Positions 27,264 to 39,166 are shown, counted from the stretch's first letter. The stretch is DNA of 64,000 nucleotides from Grimontia indica (GCF_000333895.2 NZ_ANFM02000012.1:184069-248068); one strand, 5' to 3'. Made by a program: numbers and translations. The notes: generated by a model not told the origin, from the sequence alone.

Positions 27264-28496
27264 TTGAAGTTGGAAACCACTCAAGTAGCAATTATTGGCG
27301 CAGGCCCTTCCGGGGCAATTGCTGCTGCGCTGCTGAACCAGAAAGGCATTGATGTACTGGTGCTTGAGAAAGCGACATTCCCCCGATTCTCTATTGGTGA
27401 AAGTCTGCTGCCTGCCTGCATGGAGTCTATTCGCGCAGCCGGCATGCTGGATGCCGTCAACGAAGCGGGTTTTCAGTTTAAAAACGGTGCGGCGTTTAAT
27501 CGCGAAGGACGCTATATCAGCTTTGATTTTACTGACAAGTTCTCACCGGGCGCAGGTACAACCTATCAGGTTCAGCGGGCAGTGTTCGACAAAGTGTTGG
27601 CTGATGATGCAGAAAGGCAAGGTGTGACCATTCGCTATCAACACGAGATTGAAGCGGTGGATGTGAATGCTGACAAGCCTGTTCTTTATGTAAAAGACGC
27701 GCAGGGTGAACCCTACCAGCTTCAGGCGGATTTTATACTTGATGCGAGCGGTTTTGGCCGTGTGTTGCCAAGACTGCTTGAACTGGAGAGTCCGTCATGC
27801 CTTCCGCCACGACAGGCGATCTTTACCCATATCGTCGACAACATTGATGCGACTGAATATGACAGAGACAAGATTCTGATCTCTGTGCATCCTGATAATC
27901 ATGATGTCTGGTATTGGCTGATCCCATTTAGCAACGGTACCTGTTCTTTCGGCATTGTTGGTGAGCCGGACTTTTTTGCGAATTATCCCGATGACCACAT
28001 AGCGGCTATCAAACAACTGGCGAGTGAAGAACCTTGGCTCGCGCAATTACTCGGGAATGCAGAATATCCCAACCAGCCGGGTATGATTGGTGGCTATTCT
28101 GCGAATGTGAGCACGCTGGCTACAGATAAGTTTGCGCTGCTCGGTAATGCGGGTGAGTTTCTTGACCCGGTATTTTCTTCCGGCGTGACCATTGCGATGA
28201 AATCTGCTGAACTTGCCGTCAATTCTCTGAGTCGTCAGCTATCTGGTGAAAAAGTGGATTGGCTGAACGAGTACGAGAAACCACTTTTGCGCGGTGTCGA
28301 TACTTTCCGCTGCTACGTGGAAGGTTGGTATAAGGGCACATTGCAGGATGTGATTTTCTACCCAAGCCCGGATCCGAAAATCAAACGCATGGTATGTTCA
28401 ATTCTGGCGGGCTATGCATGGGACACCGACAACCCGTATGTGGATGAGCCAGTAAGAAGGCTCGATACCCTAGCGAAAATCTGCGCCGAGGCATAA
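27264..28496 (+). CDS. FAD-dependent oxidoreductase with flavin-dependent halogenase signatures
   Basis: I choose TTG 27264 (410 residues) because AGGAG at 27251-27255 is correctly spaced; a TTG six codons upstream is also open. The motifs are GAGPSG at 12-17, an FPRFSIGESLLP segment, QFKNGAAF with Lys73 at the place of the catalytic Lys of phenol/pyrrole halogenases, WYWLIP (the WxWxIP signature), and FLDPVFSSG (the FxxPxxSxG signature). Together these indicate a flavin-dependent halogenase. Related non-halogenating FAD enzymes share some of these motifs, and no flavin reductase gene lies nearby. See the finding for the chemical consequence. Confidence 0.75.
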   Translation: MKLETTQVAIIGAGPSGAIAAALLNQKGIDVLVLEKATFPRFSIGESLLPACMESIRAAGMLDAVNEAGFQFKNGAAFNREGRYISFDFTDKFSPGAGTTYQVQRAVFDKVLADDAERQGVTIRYQHEIEAVDVNADKPVLYVKDAQGEPYQLQADFILDASGFGRVLPRLLELESPSCLPPRQAIFTHIVDNIDATEYDRDKILISVHPDNHDVWYWLIPFSNGTCSFGIVGEPDFFANYPDDHIAAIKQLASEEPWLAQLLGNAEYPNQPGMIGGYSANVSTLATDKFALLGNAGEFLDPVFSSGVTIAMKSAELAVNSLSRQLSGEKVDWLNEYEKPLLRGVDTFRCYVEGWYKGTLQDVIFYPSPDPKIKRMVCSILAGYAWDTDNPYVDEPVRRLDTLAKICAEA

Positions 28497-28518
28497 GACG
28501 CAGGATCAACAGGTAAAG

Positions 28519-28543
28519 AAAAGGCGGGAAACCCCGCCTTTTT
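28519..28543. terminator. Bidirectional terminator between halogenase-like gene and barA
   Basis: AAGGCGGG (28521-28528) pairs with CCCGCCTT (28533-28540) around a 4-base loop. A T run follows on the plus strand and a run of A precedes it, giving T on the minus strand. It serves both converging genes and marks the right boundary of the accessory locus. Confidence 0.88.
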
Positions 28544-28551
28544 CGTTTCTG

Positions 28552-31296
28552 TCAGACAGTCTCATCCAGATAATGGGGCGATTGCTCCCGAATGTTCTGA
28601 ATCTCATCTAACAATTCAAAAAGCTCTGGCTCGATGTCTTCGGTCGTTGCGCCTTTTTTAAGCTGGGTTTCCAGTTCATGACAAAGGTTTTTGAGCCTTG
28701 GTACACCGCTGTAGGCGCAGCTGCCATGGAGTTTGTGGATCACAGCGCTCAAGTCGGCTTTGCTGTCTTTCAGCGCCAGATTGACTTTCTCTTCGACCTC
28801 ATCAAAAGAACGCACCAGCATCTGCAGCATTTCTCTGGCGAGATCCTCTTTGCCTGCTGCCTGCTTCATTGCCAAAGACCAGTCAATGCTGAGGGTGTCG
28901 CCCAGCTTATTTGGCGTGATCAGTGGCGAATTGGGCTGAACTTCACCGCTGTGCGGATGCGTCCAGTGGTGCAGTACCTGCTCGAGAATATGCTCTTCAA
29001 TCGGTTTGGTCAGGTAGTCGTCCATCCCTTCGTTGAGCAAGCGTTCGCGCTCGCCTGTCATGGCATGGGCTGTCACGGCCACCACAGGCGTGTGTTGATT
29101 GAGCGGTGTTTTGCGTATTTCCTGACAAGCCGTCACACCGTCCATTTCCGGCATTTGGATATCCATCAGGATGAGGTCGAAATGTTGCTTCTGTGCGCAG
29201 TCGAGAGCGGCTTTACCATCGGATGCGGTAAACACAGTGGTTACGCGCTCTTTCAACAAAGCGGTGATGAGTTTGAGGTTGGCTGGGTTGTCATCCACTG
29301 CCATGACCGTCAGTGGCGCTTTGTCGGTGTGCACTTCAACCGCTGGCGGCAGTAAGGCAAGGGATTGCTGTTCACCCTGTAATTGCTCGATGAGTTTTCG
29401 CACAGACAGCGGCTTGGCGAGGCAAGCCGCTACACCGGAAGCGAGCAGGGCTTCTGACAGCGCAAGCTCTGTCGTCGGCAAACAGAAAATGACGCGCTCA
29501 CTGAAGGCTTCTGCGCGTTTTGCCTGTGCAATCAGCGCATCGCTTTCCGGCACATCGACGGCATCAACACAAATCAGTACAGAGGACACACGCTCAGACG
29601 TTTCAGGCAATTCAGCGAAATCGCTCAATGCGATGTCGAAATGCGCCAGACGTTCACGCATCATCAAACGGCTTTCATGGTCAGGTTCAATCAGCATCAG
29701 TGATTGCCCTTGCAGGGCGTCGCTGTCGATAGGGTGCACCAGCGGCAGATCAGTTTGGATCAGGGACATGGTGAACCAGAAGGTTGATCCCTGATGCAAA
29801 CGGCTGGAGAACCCAATATCGCCGCCCATTTGCTGCACCAGTTTCTGGGTGATCACCAGACCAAGGCCGGTACCACCATATCGACGACTGATGCTGGCAT
29901 CTGCCTGACGGAAAGCCTGGAACAGCTGCGATTGCTGACGCTCAGAAATACCGATACCGGTATCACGGATAACAAACTGAAGTTCAAGGCGTTCGTCGCG
30001 CTGCTGCTTGAGCTCTACGCTGACGCTGATATGACCGCGCTCAGTAAATTTAGTGGCGTTACCAATCAGGTTAGTGAGCACTTGCTGGATGCGAAGCGGG
30101 TCGCCAATCACGCCCGCAGGAATGCGAGGGTCGATTCGAAGATTGAGCTCCAGGCCTTTTTCGTGCGCCATTGGCGCAAGCAGGCGCATCACTTCTTCCA
30201 GTGAATCTTCAAAATCAAACGGGATATTTTCCAGCAGCAGCTTACCGGCTTCCAGTTTCGAGAAGTCCAGAATGTCATTGATAATGGTCAGCAGGTTGTT
30301 GGCTGATTTTTCAATGGTCTGCAGATAATCTTGCTGGCTGCTGGAAAGGTGGGTTTTCAGCATTTGGCGGGTAAAGCCGATCACGCCATTCAGTGGTGTT
30401 CTGAGCTCATGTGACATGTTGGCAAGGAACTCTGATTTCACCCGTGCAGCTTCCTGCGCGTTTTTCTTGGCAATATCCAGCTCAACGTTCTGGATTTCTA
30501 ACTGCTCCAAAGTTTCGCGTAAATCCGAAGTCGCCTGATCGATGCTTTGCTGCATCTCCAGGTGATATTCCGACAGCGAAATCGCCATCGCGTTGATCCC
30601 GTTTTTCAGGGTATCTAACTCACCGAGTAATTTGCCTTCAATCCGAACATCGAGATGCCCGCGACGGATTCTGTCGATCATGCTTATCATCTGCTTGATC
30701 GGCATTTCGACATCAAGCAGCAGGCGATAGGCGAAGAAACAAGAAAGGATCAGGCCGAGAATCAACACCACGCCAGCGGAGATGATCTCTTGATATTGCT
30801 TGAGCTTCACCGTGGAAAGGTCCATCTCCATGGTGATGTAGCCAATTGGCTGCTCCTGTACCAGTGGGTTGTTAAAACTTGCTATTGCTCGGATGGGCGC
30901 GCGGAGTAACAGAGCATCTTTCAGGTGGATGACTTCCAGTCGCTCAGGTAAGGGTTGCCCACGGGGCACCGCCAGCAAGTCGAGGTTGCGGTGATAGTTG
31001 GAGGTGACAAACAGATCGTTCTGGCTGGAGAACACTGCAATGCTTCGGATGTATTCACTGTGCTGACGGTGCGTGTGACCAATCAGTCGCCGCACATTTT
31101 CCCGGCTTTCATTGGCAAGGCCGATTTCACTGGCGATTGCCAAGGGTTCGATAATCGCCTGCCCGGCTACTGCGAGTTGCTGCTCCAGTTCCTGATAGCG
31201 GTTTTTAATGAAATAGGCGCTCAGCAATATGCCGATGATTAGCGTCGGGGCAAGGGTTAGGGTGATTACTCTGGCGCGAAGTCCGTATTTGGTCAT
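28552..31296 (-). CDS. barA: Hybrid sensor histidine kinase BarA
   Basis: BarA senses short-chain carboxylates and feeds phosphate to the response regulator UvrY/VarA, which drives the Csr small RNAs. The 914 residues contain spans at about 14-30 and 171-192, a HAMP domain, HisKA with His296 (MSHELRTP), HATPase with NLIGNATK, DTGIGI and GGTGLGL, a degenerate receiver segment, a true receiver (LILMDIQMPEMDG) and an HPt domain with His857 (HKLHGSC). The csrA gene of the same regulatory circuit lies elsewhere in this window. Confidence 0.96.
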   Translation of the reverse strand: MTKYGLRARVITLTLAPTLIIGILLSAYFIKNRYQELEQQLAVAGQAIIEPLAIASEIGLANESRENVRRLIGHTHRQHSEYIRSIAVFSSQNDLFVTSNYHRNLDLLAVPRGQPLPERLEVIHLKDALLLRAPIRAIASFNNPLVQEQPIGYITMEMDLSTVKLKQYQEIISAGVVLILGLILSCFFAYRLLLDVEMPIKQMISMIDRIRRGHLDVRIEGKLLGELDTLKNGINAMAISLSEYHLEMQQSIDQATSDLRETLEQLEIQNVELDIAKKNAQEAARVKSEFLANMSHELRTPLNGVIGFTRQMLKTHLSSSQQDYLQTIEKSANNLLTIINDILDFSKLEAGKLLLENIPFDFEDSLEEVMRLLAPMAHEKGLELNLRIDPRIPAGVIGDPLRIQQVLTNLIGNATKFTERGHISVSVELKQQRDERLELQFVIRDTGIGISERQQSQLFQAFRQADASISRRYGGTGLGLVITQKLVQQMGGDIGFSSRLHQGSTFWFTMSLIQTDLPLVHPIDSDALQGQSLMLIEPDHESRLMMRERLAHFDIALSDFAELPETSERVSSVLICVDAVDVPESDALIAQAKRAEAFSERVIFCLPTTELALSEALLASGVAACLAKPLSVRKLIEQLQGEQQSLALLPPAVEVHTDKAPLTVMAVDDNPANLKLITALLKERVTTVFTASDGKAALDCAQKQHFDLILMDIQMPEMDGVTACQEIRKTPLNQHTPVVAVTAHAMTGERERLLNEGMDDYLTKPIEEHILEQVLHHWTHPHSGEVQPNSPLITPNKLGDTLSIDWSLAMKQAAGKEDLAREMLQMLVRSFDEVEEKVNLALKDSKADLSAVIHKLHGSCAYSGVPRLKNLCHELETQLKKGATTEDIEPELFELLDEIQNIREQSPHYLDETV

Positions 31297-31485
31297 GCTG
31301 TCTATTCTGTGGGAGAATTGCCGCCAATTTTGCGGCGTACCTAAAGATCATTCTAAACGGTGGTGCGCTGCTACATCAAAGCTGATGGCGAGAATTCAGC
31401 AGGTTATCACAACTGACTGGTCGCCAATATTCGAATCTATGCGCAGACTGCACCTCAGTTTGCTGCGAAAGCTGGAACATAAGTC

Positions 31486-32802
31486 ATGGCGCGTTTTTTT
31501 AAGCCACAGAAGAAAAAGACTCTTGATACCAAACACAAGGCAATGACCATCGCTCGTCTCGATCATCAAGGTGATGGTGTGGCGTTTGACGGTAAAAAGC
31601 CTGTGTTTGTTGCTGGCGCATTGCCGGGCGAGGAAGTGCTGCTACAGCTGACAGAAGATAAGCGCCAATTTGCCCGTGCCCGTCTTATCAAAGTCACTAA
31701 GCCAAGCGCAGAGCGCATCAAGCCATTTTGCCAGCATTACGGTACTTGCGGTGGCTGTAATCTCCAGCACCTGGGCCATCAAGCCCAGATTGATGCCAAG
31801 CAGGAAACGTTGTCCCAATTGATGAAGAAATTTGCTTCCGCGGAGCTTGAGCAAGACGCGCCGGTGGTGTCTAAGGAAAAAGGCTACCGTCGTCGTGCAC
31901 GCCTGAGTGTCAAAGTGAGCAAAAGTGGCGAGCTTGAAATGGGTTTCCGTCAACGCAGCGCCAATGACATTGTGACCGTCACAGACTGTCCGGTGCTTGA
32001 TGCAGAGCTAAATGTGCTACTGCCAGACATTTATTCTCTGCTGGATGGTCTTCGTGGACGTCGTATCATTGGTCATATTGAGCTGGTGGCCTCCAATCAA
32101 GGTCGAGTGCTTTTGGTTCGAGCCATCAAGCAGCTGCATGACGACGATCAGGCGACGCTGAAAGGCTTCGCAGAACAACACGGTTTGATTTACTACCTGC
32201 AACAAGCCGATGCTGCCGTGCAGCGCGTCCTCGGTGAGCAGCCCAATTACACACTTGGCGAGCTGACGCTGGCCTTTGAGCCGCAGGACTTTATTCAGGT
32301 TAATGCGGATATCAATGAAAAGATGATTGCGCAGGCGCTGGATTGGCTGTCATTAACAGAAGACGATGCTGTGCTCGATCTTTTCTGTGGCCTGGGCAAC
32401 TTCAGCTTACCGCTGGCTGCGAAGGTAAAAACCGTCGTCGGCATTGAAGGCGTGGAAGAGATGGTGCAGCGCGCATCAGACAATGCGATGCGTAATCAGC
32501 AAGGCAATGCGCGTTTCTATCATGCCAATCTGGAACTGGATGCGGCTGAAACTGTCTGGGGACGTGAAAGCTACAACAAAATTTTGCTCGATCCGGCACG
32601 TGCTGGTGCTTTAGGGGTTATGCCTTATGTGGCACAATCTGGAGCTGAGCAGGTAGTGTATGTTTCCTGCAACCCGGCAACATTAGCACGTGACAGTCAG
32701 GTGCTTTTGGATAACGGGTATCAATTGGTTAGGTTGGGCATGTTGGACATGTTCCCACATACAGGGCACTTGGAGTCGATGGCGCTGTTTGTCAAAGATT
32801 GA
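31486..32802 (+). CDS. rlmD: 23S rRNA (uracil-1939-C5) methyltransferase
   Basis: RlmD (RumA) methylates U1939 of 23S rRNA using SAM. It is 438 residues. It has an N-terminal TRAM domain, iron-sulphur ligands Cys82, Cys88 and Cys91 (FCQHYGTCGGC) with the fourth in VTDCPV, the SAM motif DLFCGLGNFSLPLA and the catalytic Cys in VYVSCNPATLARD. The C terminus GMLDMFPHTGHLES is conserved. It is divergent from barA across 189 bases and precedes relA, the usual Vibrio and E. coli order. Confidence 0.96.
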   Translation: MARFFKPQKKKTLDTKHKAMTIARLDHQGDGVAFDGKKPVFVAGALPGEEVLLQLTEDKRQFARARLIKVTKPSAERIKPFCQHYGTCGGCNLQHLGHQAQIDAKQETLSQLMKKFASAELEQDAPVVSKEKGYRRRARLSVKVSKSGELEMGFRQRSANDIVTVTDCPVLDAELNVLLPDIYSLLDGLRGRRIIGHIELVASNQGRVLLVRAIKQLHDDDQATLKGFAEQHGLIYYLQQADAAVQRVLGEQPNYTLGELTLAFEPQDFIQVNADINEKMIAQALDWLSLTEDDAVLDLFCGLGNFSLPLAAKVKTVVGIEGVEEMVQRASDNAMRNQQGNARFYHANLELDAAETVWGRESYNKILLDPARAGALGVMPYVAQSGAEQVVYVSCNPATLARDSQVLLDNGYQLVRLGMLDMFPHTGHLESMALFVKD

Positions 32803-32811
32803 GTCGTCCAC

Positions 32812-32837
32812 CGGGCAAGCATGATGGTTGCCCGTTT
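32812..32837 (+). terminator. Weak hairpin between rlmD and relA
   Basis: CGGGCAA (32812-32818) pairs with TTGCCCG (32828-32834) and is followed by only TTT. It is likely a weak terminator or attenuator, so partial read-through from rlmD into relA is expected. Confidence 0.45.
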
Positions 32838-32863
32838 AAGGATAAGAAAAACAGGATAGTGAA

Positions 32864-35074
32864 ATGGTCGCAATTCGTGGCGCGCACCTAAACGACAATA
32901 AAGAATTTGTGCTTGAACGCTGGGTGGAAGGTCTTGCCCAGGAGGCTGCCGTATCTCAGGCTTTAACCAAAGCCTATCACCATTGCCAGACGCTGGGCGA
33001 TGAGCAAACGCTCGCGCAGCCTCTCTGGTGTGGTCGAGAGATGATTGAAATCCTTGTCACCTTGAGTATGGACAAGGAGACTTTGTTGGCCGCGTTGCTG
33101 TTCCCCATGGTGGAATATGACGTGCTCAGCAATGAGTTGCTCAAAGAGCACTACGGAAACAATATCGCCAAGCTGGTGGAAGGGGTTCAGGAAATGGCGG
33201 CGATTCGCCATCTGAACGCCAACAATGAAGAAGCGACGGCTGCGCAGGTGGATAATGTGCGCCGTATGTTGCTCTCCATGGTGGATGACTTCCGCTGCGT
33301 GGTCATCAAACTGGCTGAGCGCATTACTTATCTGCGTGAAGTGAAAAACGAGTCTGACGAAGTGCGTCAGGCTGTTGCCAAAGAATGTGCAAACATCTAC
33401 GCACCGCTTGCTAACCGCTTAGGTATCGGTCAGCTCAAGTGGGAAATCGAAGATTACGCGTTCCGTTACCAGCATTCGCTGACCTACAAACAAATTGCCA
33501 AACAGCTGGCAGAGCGCCGTATTGACCGTGAGCAGTACATCGACACCTTTGTGTCTGATCTTCAAAGCGCGATGGAAAATTCCAACATCAACGCGCAGGT
33601 CTATGGCCGCCCGAAACACATCTACAGCATCTGGCGTAAGATGCAGAAAAAAGGCTTGGAATTTGATGAGCTGTTTGATGTGCGTGCTGTGCGCATCATC
33701 GCTGATCAGCTTCAGGACTGTTATGCCGCGCTGGGTGCCGTTCACACCAAGTACCGCCATCTGCCGAAAGAGTTCGATGACTACGTGGCGAACCCTAAAC
33801 CAAATGGTTACCAATCGATTCACACTGTCGTATTGGGACCTGAAGGCAAAACGGTAGAAATCCAAATCCGTACCAAGCAGATGCACGATGATGCTGAGCT
33901 TGGCGTTGCGGCGCACTGGAAATACAAAGAAGGGTCTTCCGCTGGCCGGAGCGGTTACGATGAGAAGATTACCTGGCTGCGTAAACTGCTGGCTTGGCAA
34001 GAAGAGATGTCTGATTCCGGCGAAATGCTGGATGAACTTCGTAGCCAGGTATTTGATGACCGCGTCTATGCCTTTACACCAAAAGGTGATGTGGTTGACC
34101 TGCCAATCGGCGCGACACCTTTGGATTTCGCTTACCACATCCACTCTGAAGTGGGTCACCGTTGTATCGGGGCCAAAGTGGAAGGGCGTATCGTACCGTT
34201 CACCTATCACCTCAACATGGGCGATCAGGTCGAAATCATCACCCAGAAAGAGCCAAACCCTTCCCGTGATTGGCTGAACCCAAGCCTTGGCTTTGTGACG
34301 TCAGGCCGTGCACGCGCCAAGATTAATGCTTGGTTCCGTAAGCAAGCACGAGAGAAGAACGTCGAGGCAGGTAAAGAAATTCTCGATGCTGAACTCGCGA
34401 AGATTGGTGCCGCGAGCAAAGATGCCACTCTCGCCATGAAGCGCTTCAATGTTAACAGCCTTGATGAAGTTTACGCGGGTGTTGGTAGCGGTGATTTGCG
34501 CATCAACCAGGTGGTGAATTACATCAACTCTGTGGTCAACAAACTGACCAAAGAACAGGAAGATGAGCAGCTTCGCGCCAAGCTGGAGCAGGCCGAAACG
34601 CAGACCACAACCAAACGACCACGCCGAGATGCCGTTGTCGTTGAAGGTGTGGACAACCTGATGACACACCTTGCACGATGCTGTCAGCCAATTCCGGGTG
34701 ACGAAATCGAAGGCTACGTAACGCAAGGCCGTGGTATTTCAGTGCACCGTGCAGACTGTGAGCAATTGGCTGAACTTCGCCATCATGCACCGGAGCGCCT
34801 TATCGAGACGGTGTGGGGCGGCGGCTATATCGGCAACTATCAAATCACAGTGCGTGTTTCTGCATCCGAGCGAAGTGGTTTGATTAAAGATCTCACCAAT
34901 GTCTTGCTGAATGAAAAAGCGAAAGTTTCTGGCATGCAAAGCCGGGTCGACTACAAACAGCAAATGTCCATCATGGACTTTGATTTAGAGCTGAGTGACC
35001 TTGAAGTGCTGAGCCGGGTGATCTCCCGCTTGGAGCAAGTCAAAGACGTGCATGAAGCCAAACGGCTTCGCTAA
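32864..35074 (+). CDS. relA: GTP pyrophosphokinase RelA
   Basis: RelA makes (p)ppGpp on starved ribosomes. It is 736 residues, the family length. The N-terminal hydrolase domain is degenerate: the HDxxED motif is absent and the region reads FPMVEYDVLSNE, so it is synthetase only, as in other gammaproteobacterial RelA. The synthetase domain has RPKHIYSIWRKM and the ASK-like PNGYQSIHT segment. A TGS domain (YAFTPKGDVVDLPIGATP), a zinc-finger-like region with ARCCQPIPGDEI and a C-terminal ACT domain follow. Confidence 0.97.
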   Translation: MVAIRGAHLNDNKEFVLERWVEGLAQEAAVSQALTKAYHHCQTLGDEQTLAQPLWCGREMIEILVTLSMDKETLLAALLFPMVEYDVLSNELLKEHYGNNIAKLVEGVQEMAAIRHLNANNEEATAAQVDNVRRMLLSMVDDFRCVVIKLAERITYLREVKNESDEVRQAVAKECANIYAPLANRLGIGQLKWEIEDYAFRYQHSLTYKQIAKQLAERRIDREQYIDTFVSDLQSAMENSNINAQVYGRPKHIYSIWRKMQKKGLEFDELFDVRAVRIIADQLQDCYAALGAVHTKYRHLPKEFDDYVANPKPNGYQSIHTVVLGPEGKTVEIQIRTKQMHDDAELGVAAHWKYKEGSSAGRSGYDEKITWLRKLLAWQEEMSDSGEMLDELRSQVFDDRVYAFTPKGDVVDLPIGATPLDFAYHIHSEVGHRCIGAKVEGRIVPFTYHLNMGDQVEIITQKEPNPSRDWLNPSLGFVTSGRARAKINAWFRKQAREKNVEAGKEILDAELAKIGAASKDATLAMKRFNVNSLDEVYAGVGSGDLRINQVVNYINSVVNKLTKEQEDEQLRAKLEQAETQTTTKRPRRDAVVVEGVDNLMTHLARCCQPIPGDEIEGYVTQGRGISVHRADCEQLAELRHHAPERLIETVWGGGYIGNYQITVRVSASERSGLIKDLTNVLLNEKAKVSGMQSRVDYKQQMSIMDFDLELSDLEVLSRVISRLEQVKDVHEAKRLR

Positions 35075-35091
35075 CAATATTCAATTTCTAT

Positions 35092-35118
35092 AAAGGGAAA
35101 GCGCTGCTTTCCCTTTTC
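35092..35118 (+). terminator. Terminator after relA
   Basis: AAAGGGAAAGC (35092-35102) pairs perfectly with GCTTTCCCTTT (35106-35116) around a GCT loop, an 11-bp stem followed by TCTTTT. It separates relA from mazG. Confidence 0.8.
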
Positions 35119-35135
35119 TTTTGGGCGGGTAACAG

Positions 35136-35954
35136 ATGAAAAAAATGTCGCGAATGCAAGAATTGCTGGAAATTATGGCTACCCTCAGGGACCCGCAAAA
35201 CGGCTGCGATTGGGACAAGAAGCAAACCTTCGATTCTATAATTCCTTACACCATCGAAGAAACTTTTGAAGCAGTGGATGCGATTGAACGTCAGGAATGG
35301 GCAGATGTTCGCGATGAGCTGGGCGATCTGCTGTTTCAGATTGTGTTCTATAGTCAACTCGGAAAAGAGCAGGGTCTATTTGAATTTGAAGACATTGCCG
35401 GCGCAATGTGCGACAAGCTGGTGCGTCGCCATCCTCATGTTTTTGGTGAAAAGGATGCCGATGGTAACCCGCTGGAAAAAGCAGACTGGGAAGGCATAAA
35501 AGCGCAGGAACGTGCCGCCAAAGCCAAACCAGATGCAGAGCTCAGTATTTTGGATGATGTACCAACCTCACTTCCAGCATTGGGCCGTGCAGCGAAACTG
35601 CAAAAGCGTTGTGCGCGTTTCGGCTTTGATTGGGATTCAGTCGGCCCTGTCGCCGAAAAAGTGCAGGAAGAGCTTGATGAGGTGATGGAAGAAGCCTTGA
35701 TGGTGGATGTCGACCAAGAACGCGTCGATGGAGAAGTCGGCGATTTACTTTTTGCCGCGGTCAATCTTGCCCGCCACCTTGGCACTAATCCGGAAATGGC
35801 ACTTCGAAAAGCGAATATGAAATTCGAAAGTCGCTTTCGTAAAATTGAAATGAAATTACGTAATAATGGTAAAAATTTGCAGGAAAGTGAGCCAGATGAG
35901 CTTGAAAATCTGTGGCAAGAAGTAAAGCGTGACGAGGGCAACAAATCGACGTAA
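35136..35954 (+). CDS. mazG: Nucleoside triphosphate pyrophosphohydrolase MazG
   Basis: MazG hydrolyses NTPs to NMP and pyrophosphate and helps limit ppGpp effects. The 272 residues hold two MazG repeats: an N-terminal one with GCDWDKKQTF, EETFEAVDAI and DELGDLLFQIVF, and a C-terminal one with DEVMEEAL and GEVGDLLFAAVNLARHL. The N-terminal EELGDLLF-type acidic motif binds Mg2+. The ribosome binding site is weak and an in-frame Met lies just downstream, so the start may be off by a few codons. It stands alone between relA and pyrG. Confidence 0.95.
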   Translation: MKKMSRMQELLEIMATLRDPQNGCDWDKKQTFDSIIPYTIEETFEAVDAIERQEWADVRDELGDLLFQIVFYSQLGKEQGLFEFEDIAGAMCDKLVRRHPHVFGEKDADGNPLEKADWEGIKAQERAAKAKPDAELSILDDVPTSLPALGRAAKLQKRCARFGFDWDSVGPVAEKVQEELDEVMEEALMVDVDQERVDGEVGDLLFAAVNLARHLGTNPEMALRKANMKFESRFRKIEMKLRNNGKNLQESEPDELENLWQEVKRDEGNKST

Positions 35955-35992
35955 ATCACTCAATTGATTTACGACAAAAAAAAACGGCGTTC

Positions 35993-36012
35993 TGTGTGAT
36001 AGTTTTCACGTT
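35993..36012 (+). promoter_or_regulatory. Possible CRP binding site upstream of pyrG
   Basis: TGTGA (35995-35999), six bases, then TCACG (36006-36010) matches the CRP consensus TGTGA-N6-TCACA with one mismatch. It lies about 85 bases before the pyrG start. A single short motif can occur by chance. Confidence 0.35.
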
Positions 36013-36064
36013 GTGGGAAGTTTCTGGCTCTGGTAATATGTCGTCCCGTCCAGATTTCCAATAA

Positions 36065-37729
<1,665 letters not shown>

Positions 37730-37740
37730 CTGAAAAAAGG

Positions 37741-37772
37741 AAGCGGTCGCGAAGGTTGTGCGGCCGCTTTTC
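37741..37772 (+). terminator. Terminator between pyrG and eno
   Basis: AAGCGGTCGC (37741-37750) pairs with GCGGCCGCTT (37760-37769), with one G-T wobble, around a 9-base loop, followed by a short T run. Confidence 0.7.
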
Positions 37773-37790
37773 GCATTCTTAAGCTATTGA

Positions 37791-39110
<1,320 letters not shown>

Positions 39111-39140
39111 TCGCTTACCCTTAACGGATTTAGATTGAAG

Positions 39141-39166
39141 ACGGCGCCGAAAGGCGCCGTTTTTTT
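39141..39166 (+). terminator. Terminator after eno
   Basis: ACGGCGCC (39141-39148), a GAAA tetraloop and GGCGCCGT (39153-39160), followed by seven T. A strong rho-independent terminator. Confidence 0.92.

Noticed and set aside
10503..28496. Fatty acid or polyunsaturated lipid synthesis cluster
   Set aside because: The ketosynthases, ACPs and dehydratases could suggest this. However, the aryl acid ligase, ammonia lyase, LolA/MMPL export genes and gene order fit an aryl polyene pathway, and there is no enoyl reductase.
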